Positions 36,201 through 46,709 of a stretch of 64,000 nucleotides of DNA are shown here, in pieces. Both the position numbers and the translations under genes were made by a program. This DNA comes from Metopolophium dirhodum (Eukaryota; Arthropoda; Insecta; Hemiptera; Aphididae), in NCBI RefSeq assembly GCF_019925205.1, contig NC_083560.1, positions 33,960,270-34,024,269 of the forward strand, read 5' to 3'. The notes under the pieces are model-generated. The model was not told the DNA's origin and made no database searches. It saw nothing but the letters and a program-made list of their open reading frames with translations. Position 1 is the stretch's first letter; every line of letters starts with the position of its first letter.

Positions 36201-36384
36201 TGATTGTTATGAAAGTTACAATGTGACGAAACATACAACATTATTTTGGGATATCGCATTCAGTAACTTCACAGGTAGTGGCGCCGAACTCAACATTTTT
36301 TTGTGAAGTGAAATCTAGAATTGTTTACCCAACCCAACATTTTCAGCCATCTAATATAATATAAAAATACACACTACACACAAT

Positions 36385-36710
36385 TTTAGATTCTGAGCGG
36401 AGCGACGAATGTATTGATTTTACAATGATGTGTGTTTTTTATTTTTTTTTATTTATGTGTCTGTGTACACGATTAGTAGTCGAAAGAATGCTTCGATTTT
36501 CAACTTCAGTATCTTGTTCGACGGGAAAGTGAATCTAGTTGGTACTTTTGGGAGGTCAAAATTTTAAATTCCCAATAGTTTTCAAAAGCGACTGGAAAAA
36601 CAAAATGAAAATTAAGAAAAAACGGGAATTTTTACGCAAAATCGGGTTTTGACAAAATCGAATTTTAGTTTTTGGTATAACTTTAAAACATATGTACGTA
36701 TACAAGTTGT
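36385..36710 (+). repeat. Dispersed aphid repeat, short forward copy
   Basis: TTCTGAGCGGAGCGACGAAT at 36393, then TACAATGATGTGTG, TGAATCTAGTTGGTAC and CGCAAAATCGGG, in the same order as at 32040. It is truncated after about 320 bases. Confidence 0.65.
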
Positions 36711-36879
36711 CGCCCTAGGCTCGAGCCTCACTGGTATTGCGTGTATTGCATGTATATACGACTCAACGAGTGCGATTGTTTAGTGCATTTCGTGTATCCA
36801 GCGCGACGGTATTATAATATTATTATGCTAAAAACTCGGAACAATTTTAATAAGAAAATAAACAATCTGGTGATTAATT

Positions 36880-37005
36880 CATTACCCGTGGCAACAATTT
36901 ATTAAGGTCGATGGTAAATCATATGCTCTTAATTCTGTGATTTGCCATCATGGTCCATCTATGACTCAAGTCGCAAGCCATCAACTATTAAACATGAATA
37001 CATGA
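36880..37005 (+). pseudogene. Short ubiquitin-specific-protease-like fragment
   Basis: The frame from about 36889 reads WQQFIKVDGKSYALNSVICH followed by HGPSM and ends at TGA 37003. The order Y-x-L-N-S-V-I-x-H-H-G is the block that precedes the catalytic GHY of peptidase family C19 (deubiquitinases). Here the GHY is not recognisable, so the fragment cannot be catalytic. In aphids such pieces occur inside uncharacterised mobile-element genes, which is my likeliest explanation. It is too short for certainty. Confidence 0.35.
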
Positions 37006-37009
37006 TAAT

Positions 37010-39110
37010 AAAATATGGGTTAGATGTAACGATATGTCTATAAGTATGGAACGCTGGCCTCGTGGTGGAAAAGATGTTTACGCGTTATAGTTTTAGAAAA
37101 AAAGATATAACACCAGGAGGCCAACGATGCATGCTATATGGATTATTATTATTATTATTATTATATACAGTCAAATAACATCGCGACTAATTTCATAAAA
37201 AAATAGCTTATACCACACCAAAAACACTTCGTTATAACTCTGTGTCAAATAAATCTAAATAAAAAAAAATAATAATATTAGTAACGATTAAATCTTTACA
37301 AGACATGATATAATATGGAAACTAAGTAAAATGCCATTTTATAATATTACAAATACCTATTATGACGAATAGGATCAATTTTTTAACTATTTGGCAGGAC
37401 GTAGAAGTATAATACACTTGAATAAATACAATTAAGTAACCACTATAGTATTTTTTGTAATTAATAATGTATAAACAATATGTTGACTAAGTATTTAACA
37501 TTAACATAATTGATCCTATTCGTCATCATAGGTATATAATATTCCACCAGGGAAAGGCCACAAGAAAAAAACAAGAAAACACAATCTTTTTTTCCGCCCC
37601 GGTACCAGGATGTCATACCGCGGTATGCGGTGGCTAGTATACGCAGTACCATCGTCGGTCGACCGTTGTTGTTTCCAATATTTATAATATTATTATAGTG
37701 AAGTTTCTTCATTTTTACGTTTCTCCTGCAATTTTACGATTTGAATATTAGTTAGAAACATTTTATTTTCATTTGTAATTTTATGGAAATATGTTAATTT
37801 TTTTTAATTTTTCTTAGTCGTGATTTGTGTTTCAAGCAAAATATCCTAACGACTTATTTTTTGATTATTTTGTGCACGAATAACCGTATTAGGGTATTTG
37901 TATTTGTCATTTAGTATTTTCGATTTTTAAAAAAAAATTGTTTATATAAATGTCAATAAATACGTACCGGTACGTATAAACGCTGGGATATTCGCGTTTA
38001 TACCATAATAATATTTTTATTATTTATTATATTTATCATACTAAAAATTATTACAATATTATCGATAGGCAGGTAAGTACTAAAGTTCTATAAGTAGTAG
38101 TGTAGTTCCCACGTATTATATTTGAATTTTGACATATACACTAAAAAGTATTGGTAAAAATAAATCAGTATAATATAATTAATAACTTTATAACAAAATT
38201 ATTTTAGTTTTTCTGGCTTATATTTGTCATATACCCTTTGCAGTTGGCGGATATCATGCTTTTGCTTCTAATATAATACAAATTATTAGATAAACAGATA
38301 CATATTATATTAATAATAATAATATTTATAGAAGACAATGTTTTTAAGTGTATCAACGTGTTTAGAAAACGTCTACTAGAAAAGTTGAGAAGTTGAAGTT
38401 ATACAAACGTTTTCAAATATAACTCACCTAAACGTCTGAAATTATTAGATTGGACAAAATAAATTGGATAAATTATTTTCCCCCCACCAATAAAAATGTG
38501 GCTATCGAACAATTGTGAACGTTATACCTTATTGGCCGAACGATTGAGAACGAATTTACATACGACGTTGCCATATAATTTATTTAGCTAGGTATTGAAA
38601 TATTCATGCCCGTAAATATTCTTGAAAAAAGTCATAAATTAATAATTATAACCTAATACCAATATATGTGCACCTAATAATATGTAATACAAATATATGA
38701 ATAAAAAACGTAAAATAATATGTATAACTTATAAAAATACGTAATAGGTACATAGAACAATTTTTTAAACATGCTCAACTCCATTTATCCCTTTAATAAT
38801 ACTTTTATTAAAATTCTGATTTTAAAAGACCATATTTTCAAATTCCTGATCATTTTGTACTACTCAAGGAATTTTCTGTGGCGATAAAAACTTAAATTTT
38901 TCAAATGAAAATCTTCCTTTTTTACTGTAAATTTTTTTGTGGGTGATTCTCTTGAAAATGTTGAAGTATCTAAATCAAAATTCTAATAAGTTGTTTCTGA
39001 GTTATTAAAATATTCATACCAAGGATAATAATCCTTAAATATGGTTTTACAAAAATATAAACTATATGTAATATTATATGTAGGTAGTATTTGTTATACT
39101 TCAATTATTT
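37010..39110. other. Intergenic DNA with one GC-richer patch
   Basis: An (ATT)n run lies at 37143-37165. A GC-richer stretch at 37590-37670 contains a CCGCGGTATGCGG palindrome. An 83-codon frame on the minus strand (37461-37712) overlaps it but resembles no family I know. Sequence at 38760-39010 looks like an internal part of a repeat. Nothing else is supported. Confidence 0.35.
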
Positions 39111-39119
39111 ATATTGGTA

Positions 39120-39290
39120 GATCGTTAGTAATTAATAGGCTTAGGGAATTCTAGCTCTAAAAAACACCAAAATATGCACCAAAATATGGCCAAATATGCA
39201 CTTAAAAATAACCGTATATGCACGAAGATATGCCCAAAAAAATTTAATTTAACAATTATGTGGTAAAATTTAATATTTGTTTTATTAAAA
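39120..39290. repeat. Iterated ATATGCAC motifs next to a hAT remnant
   Basis: Words of the form AAATATG(C)AC or AAATATGCCC recur about every 12-20 bases at 39167-39238. hAT elements carry arrays of short subterminal motifs, and this one lies just beyond the 3' end of the CGGBP1-like fragment. A similar but looser array is at 10330-10420 and 10720-10760. Confidence 0.4.
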
Positions 39291-39429
39291 TGTATATTAT
39301 ATATTACTATATTAGAATATTATATTATTTTTAATTATATTATATTATTATATTTAAAATGATTTAATAAATTGAAATTTTAAAAGGTAATTGGTTTACA
39401 TTTTAGTTTTCTTCCGTATCTACCGATCC

Positions 39430-39976
39430 TAAAGTAAAAACTAAACAATGTTTAAATATTTAAATGTTTTAATTCTTATTTTTTTTCTTAATTTCTTTAC
39501 GTTAAAAATAACACTGCACAAAGAGATATTTCCTGATGTTTTTAACGTGAATCCACGACGATTACTTGACAATAAATTTGTATACACGGAAATACTTCTT
39601 TCGACATCTACAGACGACATTTGAGCATATACATAAAATAAACCAAATCATTATACTTATGAAATCCTCAGGCAATCCTTCTATATCTTATACTTTGCCG
39701 CTCAAAATTTTTGAAAATTTTCATAAAGCTTTGTTTTTGTTTAAAACATCGTTTAACTTGTTCAACTGGTTTGCATTTTATACATTTTAAGTCAATGATT
39801 TTATTTTTCACATCTTCGACAGTTTTTAATGAATCAGATAATTTTATTTCTTTCTTTTCCAAATATGTTATGGATTTAGGTAAAAATCCGAAATTTGATT
39901 TAATAAATGCAAAGTTACACATTTTTAGATCATCTAAGCCTCCAAACTTGCCTAAACCTATGACATACAAATACAA
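39430..39976 (-). pseudogene. CGGBP1-like hAT transposase, C-terminal fragment
   Basis: The minus frame from 39976 encodes FAFIKSNFGFLPKSITYLEK followed by KEIKLSDSL, a block typical of the CGG-repeat-binding-protein-1-like hAT family that is abundant in aphids. It stops after RRIA near 39668. In another frame about 60 bases on, SSVDVERSISVYTNLLSSNR followed by RGFTL is the hAT C-terminal dimerisation signature. At least one frameshift plus stops therefore separate the two parts. The N-terminal zinc finger and catalytic region are absent. The overlapping plus frames (39566-39790, 39711-40001) are shadows. Confidence 0.7.
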
Positions 39977-40394
39977 TTTATTCTTAGTACCTGGACTCTA
40001 ACTTTCGTAGTACTTTCAATATAGTTTCTGATCGAGTTTCAATTTGAATTTTAATAACAACATAGTATATTTCTGGATTATTTCAATAGGTATACCAACC
40101 AATTATGGTGCTCAAATTATAATTCGATTAAATTTGGCAACGTTGGAAAAAAAATGAAATATCGAGCGCTCTCAATCGTGTTACCAAAAATGCCGTTCTC
40201 AATCGTTATTTACCGAAAAATGTTGCGTATGCCACTGTCAACGTGTATAAATAGGTGGGTACTAATAATTAATAAAACAATTTTTAGACGTATAGATACT
40301 TACGAGATACATTTGTTCCAGTCATTTCGCTATATAATATATAAAGCATTTAATTATAATTTAATACGGGTAATATAATAATTATTATATCACA

Positions 40395-40700
40395 ATGTTC
40401 ATGGCTACATCTCCGATGCTAAGGACCAAGTTAATTTTTTCTTGGTATTTAGGGAAGCGGATCACTTACAAAGCCCCCTTTAGACGTAAGCGATTTCGGG
40501 CGCGCTTGGAATGGACACGTCCAAGACCGCGTGATAAAACCTTGCGTTTAAAAATAAAATCGTGTGCCGACTTAGCACTAGTCCAGCCCAGCACAGACTT
40601 GTCGCCCGTACCAAAACCGTCGTGTCATCTTTACGACACACCTGCTTGACCACGCGTGCTTAACCTGCGCGAAATTTTTTATTTCGTTTTTAATTACGAT
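40395..40700 (+). other. GC-rich patch with an orphan 84-codon frame
   Basis: Bases 40450-40680 are GC-rich against an A/T-rich background. An open frame from ATG 40395 to TGA 40647-40649 encodes a basic, Arg-rich product (RRKRFRARLEWTRPRPRD, then a Pro/Ser-rich tail). I recognise no domain. It could be a decayed first exon, a promoter island or part of an unknown element. No splice donor close to the stop was convincing. Confidence 0.25.
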
Positions 40701-40939
40701 TAATTAAGGTTTGTCGAGTACCTGTTGGTGAATAAATTATTTTCCACCTAGGTAAAATGTTGATCTCCTCGGTATTAAACAAAAGCAACAGTTTTACATT
40801 TTTCCAAAATATTAAAGTTTAAGGTATTTGGTTTCAGAAGATAGATGAACCAAAAATTATGTAATACAATTTAGAATTTCGTCTTTTTGAAAACAAAAGT
40901 TTGATTTTATAGTATATTAGGTTTATATTATGTTTTGTA

Positions 40940-41080
40940 CGATCCTGTGTGTTGTTTTTGGCAGAATTTTTGATTGGGCACCCGTAGGTATCTGCCATAT
41001 GCCCGGGTGGGGGATGGCGGCACTTCTTCTCCGGACACCGTGACTTGTCCGAAGAAAAATACCACGGCCAAGGAATCGAA
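40940..41080 (-). repeat. Probable tRNA-derived SINE, minus strand
   Basis: On the minus strand GTTCGATTCC (41071-41080) fits a polymerase III B box. It is followed by TTGGCCGTGGTATTTTTCTT, CGGTGTCCGGAGAAGAAG and GCCATCCCCCACCCGGGC, a GC-rich body typical of insect SINEs, and then an A-rich tail region. No A box was identified with confidence. Overlapping minus frames (40834-41119) come from this body. Confidence 0.4.
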
Positions 41081-41270
41081 CAATTTAATCTTAAAATGAT
41101 CATAACTTACATAATACAAATAATAATATCAATAAAATCCTCCTTCCATGAATAATGAGGAAAATTCACTCTAATTTTAGAAATTGCAGAGTAAAATGTG
41201 TTATTGCACAGTTCGTCAGATGACGATCGTTTGTAAGTGGGAGACAACAAATGGCATTTTTGCGTCCTCT

Positions 41271-41325
41271 CAGTGGCGTAGACAGGGGGGGGTTTTGGGT
41301 GTTCACCCCCCCCCCCCCCTCCCCT
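41271..41325. repeat. CAGTGGCGTAGAC repeat end with G and C tracts
   Basis: CAGTGGCGTAGACAGGGGGG is followed by GTTTTGGGTGTTCACC and a run of Cs, giving a G-tract/C-tract foldback. It resembles the repeat ends at 26090 and 46040. The overlapping frames with poly-Gly or poly-Pro are artefacts. Confidence 0.5.
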
Positions 41326-41340
41326 CCCCATTGCCTTTCC

Positions 41341-42632
41341 GGGCCAATGTAAGTTCCTACACGAGAGTAGCAGGTACACAAAATACATACGTTAGTTCCT
41401 ACACGATAGAAAAAGGTTAAATATGTATATACGAATTTAAAAAAATACATATATAATGTTTAAAAAATATAATAAATATCGTTATAGAGCATTTTCATAA
41501 ATAAATAAGATAGATCTAATATGGTGAATAAAAAATATAAAAAAATCGCATATACGAAATTTTATATTTTGAGGTTTATTTCTATAACTTAAAAACTTAA
41601 CATAATCGTATTGCTTAATTTTGTTCGTTGTATAATCTGAAATTTGTTTATTTATGAAATCTTCTTTTTCGGCGTATTTTTTACTGATTTTTGGTTTTTC
41701 GTTGCTAATTGTGGTTCTTATTTAAATATATGTATTTACTTGAAAAGGTTTGAGAATTTCAATAAATATAAAAATATGTGGATGTTGGTGAAAAAAATTT
41801 GAGTTAGAATTTGAATGAAAACTTTCACATGCGTTTGTCGTATGCGGACTGTATTAGAACATTGCCACGCCTACATTTTCGGAGGACATTTGAATAATTG
41901 TCTATCAAATAATCACAAAATTCTGTTATAGCTTTTGTATTTTTAGGTTTGTCTGCCATGAAATATTCTGTACAGCATTCTGCCACATCCTCTGGATTGA
42001 AAAAAGTCTTAAAATATGTACCAACCATTTTCCTACATCGTCATTTGCAAAATTAAATTGTGGTGCGTAAACTAAAATTTTGAATTTTTGCGATGCCAAG
42101 CTTGGCCCAAATGAAAACGACAATCAAACACCTCTGTTACCGGAAAAATTTCAATAAGATATTTTATCTTTCACCCTACGTCAAGTCGGGATACTATTAT
42201 CAGCTTGTAGCTTGTAGTATTTTCCCGTAATTTCGTGGGTATATGTTTGGCTTTAAATGAAGTATATTTGAGTGTATATTATAGCTAGCTACAGCTGGAC
42301 CGAGTATTATTAAAACGATACGCCTGTTGGTGCTGTGGCTTAAATGAAAAAAATGCAGACTATATAACAAACAAAATGAATCAAATACGATTATGTTAAA
42401 TTTTTAAGTTATAGAAATAAACCTTATAAAATATAAAATTTTGCAATATGCAATTTTTATTATATTTTTTAATCATCATATTATATTTATTTTTATTAAT
42501 TTGTAGGTATATATACATATTTAACCTTTTCCGCCGTGTAGGAACTTACATATATGTACCTTTTCCCGTCGTGTAGGAACTAACGTATGTAATTGTTTAC
42601 CTGCTACTCTCGTGCAGGAACTTACTATTCCC
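41341..42632 (-). mobile_element. MULE (Mutator-like) element, 1292 bp, non-autonomous
   Basis: Long terminal inverted repeats of about 240 bp run inwards from GTAAGTTCCTACACGAGAG (41349) and its partner CTCTCGTGCAGGAACTTAC (42608-42626). Flanks TGCCTTTCC (41332-41340) and CGCCTTTCC (42633-42641) form a 9-bp target duplication with one mismatch, as expected for Mutator-like transposition. The minus strand keeps a transposase remnant: CRFHLGQAWHRK near 42122, NDDVGKW, then FFNPEDVAECCTEYFMADKP and EFCDYLIDNY down to 41825. At least one frameshift separates the blocks, and the DDE catalytic core upstream is missing. It can only move if transposase is supplied in trans. Confidence 0.85.
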
Positions 42633-42641
42633 CGCCTTTCC

Positions 42642-42862
42642 ACATCTAATAAATGCAGTTATGTTTTTAAAAGCATCTCGTTCCGTTCCCTGTTCATTTG
42701 TTAAAATATGAACTCGTTCCAAATATAGTTCCTCTAAAAAATGAACTCGTTCCCATGTTCGTTCCATTGTTAACCTAGTGTCCTGGTTTTCTCTCGGCTT
42801 TAAAGTCATACCTTGTTATTTATAATGCTAAAACTTTCTTAACGGCACGGAACTTGAACGAG
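42642..42862. repeat. GAACGAG/CTCGTTCC-rich repeat
   Basis: Repeated CTCGTTCC and GAACTCGTTCC words between 42665 and 42765 and ACTTGAACGAGTTT near 42850 relate this to the CAGTGTTGGGAAGGAACG family at 27722 and 43925. The LINE copy that follows appears to have inserted into, or next to, this repeat. Confidence 0.5.
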
Positions 42863-42865
42863 TTT

Positions 42866-43625
42866 CCTCCATTAAGGACTTTGGTATAATTTACTCACCT
42901 AATCTATGTTTTAGCACTCACATAAATTCGATGGTTAATAGAGCACTTAAAGTCCTCGGGTTCATCATACGTAATACTAAATTATTTAAGTCGGTTGGAT
43001 GCCTTTGTACTTTATACTATGCCCTTGTCCGCTCTCTTCTTGAATTTGGATCTGTGATCTAGCAACCATATTTAGTCAAAGACCAGCTACGACTTGAACG
43101 CGTCCAAAATAAATTTCTTAACTTTATTGCCTTCAAAATGAACATTTATCACGAAAATCATGATTATTCCAACATAAGGCAAGTTTTGAACATCCCAACT
43201 CTTACCTCTCGCCGTGCAAAAGCAGACTTAGACTTTCTAAATTCAATTCTAAGTGGTTCTTTGGACGTTCCTGATCTCCTTGCAGCCATACCATTCAGAG
43301 TTCCTTCTCATTCTTCCAGAAACCAATCACAATTTTATGTCCCAACCCACAAGACCTCGTATGGGCACAACCACACTCTACACCGCATGCTCAGAGCTGC
43401 GAACAACCAATAATCCTTAGGCCACTAATTATACTTCTACCTTTATAACTATACTATTTATCTATATTATAACATGTATACTCTGAAATATTTATACTTT
43501 TATCTAAATTATTTATGTACCTAATTAATTATTTATGTATTCTACCTTACTGTACTTATACCATACCTATTTGTAATAATATGTAAAATTGCCGTTTCGG
43601 CGTTTAGAAAAAAAAAAAAAAAAAC
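42866..43625 (+). mobile_element. 5'-truncated Jockey-type LINE with reverse transcriptase C-terminus
   Basis: The plus frame from about 42866 encodes the tail of a non-LTR retrotransposon ORF2. It reads IKDFGIIYSPNLCFSTHINS, VNRALKVLGFIIRNTKLFKS, YYALVRSLLEFGSVI, a TAG at 43060-43062 where these proteins have Trp, then QPYLVKDQLRLERVQNKFLN and a final block from ATG 43138 to stop 43411-43413. Gene order after the stop is a short 3' UTR and a poly(A) run at 43609-43624. The preceding GCCGTTTCGGCG hairpin-like word is common near such tails. Palm-domain and endonuclease parts are missing, so this is a dead 5'-truncated insertion, the usual fate of LINEs. Confidence 0.82.
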
Positions 43626-43924
43626 AACAATGATCATTGAATTAGAACTTAAAAGATGAAACTAAACAAGAGCTGAATAGTCATTAGGTACCTACTGAAC
43701 AATTTAATCAACAGGTATACAAAAAATTAAAAATAATTAATAATATAGATTTAGCTTGTATTTTGCTTATACTTTTTATTTTGCCTAAAAGTACTTTCAA
43801 CTTTTAAGTATAATATATTATGTAAATAAAAAAATAAATATAAATATAATATAAATAACATATTAGTATATAATTATTAATAAGTATAAAGTATACTAAA
43901 TAATATGAAATATTAAGAAAAATA

Positions 43925-44090
43925 AATGAACTGTGTTTTTCGTTCACGTTCCTCAAAATAAAGAATTCTTTCATTTTCTTTTTCCATTATTTTTAAAGGA
44001 AGCAGTGCCAAGCTTCGTTCCTACAAACAAAACTCGTCCCAGGAATCCGTTCCTTTTGGAACGAGTTCCTTCCCAACACTGAATAAATGT
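43925..44090. repeat. CAGTGTTGGGAAGGAAC repeat, right-arm copy
   Basis: It is the mirror of 27722-27860 and ends GGAACGAGTTCCTTCCCAAC followed by ACTG at 44084. It contains GTTCACGTTCCTCAAAAT and CAGTGCCAAGCTTCGTTCC. It marks the inner edge of the right arm. Confidence 0.6.
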
Positions 44091-44379
44091 ATTATTTATA
44101 TTATTGACTATTGTATATTTCATTAATTCTAGTACCTTCTATCTATACAAATATATGACATTAGACGTTTCTGAATATTCCGAGAACTCGTATCCAGAAA
44201 CCGGATTGATGATAATTTTAACAATAATATTATATGTTTAATTATACTATCTGCACGGGTTTTCAACAACACTGTGGTTATGACCACGACTAAAGATATT
44301 ATGGTTGTGAATTATTACAATATTTGATAAAACTGTTTGATTACAATTTACATTACGATATTCTAAGGTAAGACTATTT

Positions 44380-45330
44380 TGTTCGCGCCGCTACACACAC
44401 ACACCGACCGACGAACACACGCACACGATCTTAACAATTATATCGTTTTTATATTTTATTTAATTGTTATGTAGGTAATAAACATAAAATATGTAGTCAA
44501 TGTAGGCCGCCGGGGTCGCAGCCAGTTTGGTCGTGAATGTCAAGGCGAAAAATAATTATTAATTACGTGCCGCGACGTCGCCGTATACTTAGGTTATTGT
44601 AATATTATTATTGTGGGTGCTAATCACCGAGTTTTTTTTTTGTAAATAGTAAGCCCCGGGGGCCCTAAGTGTGATTTATTATTAATTAATATTATTATTC
44701 GTGTGAGGCGCGAATCGCCATGTTATATTATTTGTCGATTTTAGAATTATTTTATACGGATACAGGTAGCGGCTGACCGGCAGACCACCGACAATCTGTG
44801 AGTTTTTTTTTTATTACTATTATATTGTCCAGCCATTAGGCATGTTATTATACTTATACGAGTTACAGCTTAAAGAGCTACCTATAAATTATTATTCTGT
44901 CGGGCCAAAAGTGCCGCGCATTATCATTTATCAACTATCACTATTGACACCATTGTGTTGCTGTAAATAATCATATTTTGTGCTATTATTATTTAAATTG
45001 TGTATTAAAACAGCAACTCAATAAACTAAATCTTCTTGGTATACCATTTATGCTAGAGTTACATACCTAGTTTCATTCATTCCTAAGTACACATACACAC
45101 CTACGCACCCACCGCATACTAGCACTCGAGAGTCTTGATCGGCGAAGCCATCCACTTCTCCTGAGTCGCTGTACCTGACCCACAATTCGGTCAGTGTGTG
45201 AGTATCACGCATAAATATATGCTGACCGGGCGCACGGTCTATTATTGTACCGTACCCGACGCGAACACTATATTGTTATCTATTATTTTTGGTCGTGCGA
45301 TACTGTGATAAATCTAACCTAACCGGAAAG
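44380..45330. repeat. LTR-like segment, right-arm copy (fuller)
   Basis: It contains the mirror of 26990-27570 plus a block absent from the left arm (44957-45272). That block has CTCAATAAACTAAATCTTC (a polyadenylation-signal-like word), CGAGAGTCTTGATCGGCG and CGCACGGTCTATTATTG. The style, with AATAAA followed by TTACA and a GC-rich leader, suggests the R/U5 region of an LTR retrotransposon. No primer-binding site or gag/pol was identified. Confidence 0.4.
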
Positions 45331-45371
45331 TAACATGAAGTTATGTTTAGTATGTCGATTATTATATTTTA

Positions 45372-45449
45372 GACTAACACTGATAAAGACAAACACAAGC
45401 GTTCTGTGGAAGATGGCGAAGATGTAACCACTAAAATTGCTAAAACTGT
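45372..45449 (+). other. Exon-like block with consensus splice sites, unknown protein
   Basis: After TTATATTTTAG comes a 25-codon open block TNTDKDKHKRSVEDGEDVTT followed by KIAKT, ending at a perfect donor ACT/GTAAGT. A second candidate block near 45650-45704 follows AAAACAG and reads HDTDTTDSMDIGFSS before TAG, but only if two bases carry over from the previous exon, which this exon does not supply. The blocks are acidic and hydrophilic. They resemble no domain I know. The left-arm copy has an internal stop. It may be a host-gene exon caught in the duplication or part of an uncharacterised transposon gene. Confidence 0.4.
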
Positions 45450-46204
45450 AAGTAATTATTACTTAATTACATTTAATTTAAAAAATGACCTATTTGCATA
45501 GCAGTTAGCAAAAACTGCAAAATCATTAAGTCATATTATATTATATTAGTTGAATTAATGATTTTATTAGTGCAACTAAAAACTCGTATAGCAATGGGAC
45601 TATATGGGACCAACAAATGTTTTTTTGTCCTAAACTTGAAAAATTCTGAAAACAGCCATGACACTGATACTACTGATTCTATGGATATTGGATTCAGTAG
45701 TTAGAAAAGGTTTGCATGAAAAATTATTTAAATATGTTTTGATGTGGTTCTAAATTATTTAATGTATAAAAACCAGAAGAATACGTTTGATATAGATAAA
45801 TAGTAAATAACCTAGTTATGTTCATAATATTATTAGGATTTGATATGTTATGCATAATTTTATAACCTGTACAAATAAAAATGTATTAATTTTCATATTG
45901 AGGTGTTTACAATATATAATTATAAAACATTGTACATTCACAAGTTCACAGCTGAACTTTGATTTTGAATAGTTCAATATTGGTCAACAAATATAACGAA
46001 AACTGTAAAAAACTAAGTTTAATTTATACTTAACCCATTCCCCCATTGAAAAATCATGGCTACGCCACTGCGTCCAGTCCTTTTAAACGTCGTCGATAAT
46101 GAAACCCATTAATAAGGTCGTAGCATGAACAAATTTTCAGTAGTGGTTTAAATCCAAATTATTGTGGAAAAAATTTAGAATTGAAATGTGAATTGTTATA
46201 TTAA

Positions 46205-46709
46205 TCGTCATAAACGTTATACCAAAGGTCGCGTGTACATTGGCGAGCGTCGAGCGGCAGCGTCGGTGGTGGCGACGCTCGGCTAGCGGTTAGCGGCCAA
46301 GTGTGTACATTAAGGAGCGTTATTTTTCAGGGCATGCTGTTTTTCATTCTTCTACAAATAGACATTTGTCCAATTTTTACAGTTGCAGTTCATCTGTTCA
46401 GTAAGAATGTCGTTCATCAGAGTGGAACGTCTCTCTTCAGTCTTAGACAATCCGTTTTTACGAAATAAAATGTTAAAAAAAAGAGTTAGCGTTCACCCAA
46501 TCAATCGCACCAGGAAAATGTACGGAGAGTTCCATCATTTATATGCTGATTTAAGAAAATCACCAACTAGATTTTTCGAATACCTCCGAATGTCAATTGA
46601 GTCTTACGACTTTATTTTAAAAAGAATCGGTACCTATACAAATTCAAAAGAAAATGAATAACTTTCAGAAGCCAATTTCACCTGCTGAAAGGTTGTACGT
46701 AACTTTAAG
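46205..46709 (+). pseudogene. PIF/Harbinger element: terminal repeat plus first exon of transposase
   Basis: The GC-rich terminus starts AGGTCGCGTGTACATTGGCG at 46208 and contains a GCGAGCGTCG/CGACGCTCGGC hairpin. An exon starting at ATG 46407 encodes SVHPINRTRKMYGEFHHLYA, DLRKSPTRFFEYLRM and YDFILKRIG, the classic N-terminal region of HARBI1-like transposases. After the frame stops near 46660, a +1 shift restores NNFQKPISPAERLYVTLR. The exon then ends at an excellent donor (46709/46710, AAG/GTAAGT). The DDE exons were not found downstream before element E at 48015. The left arm keeps only about 100 bases of this exon, so the deletion there came after the arms were duplicated. Confidence 0.8.

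Noticed and set aside
39566..40001. Plus-strand frames opposite the CGGBP1-like fragment
   Set aside because: They are antisense shadows; the minus strand shows family motifs.
41107..41450. Frames with poly-Gly or poly-Pro
   Set aside because: They arise from the G and C tracts of a repeat end.
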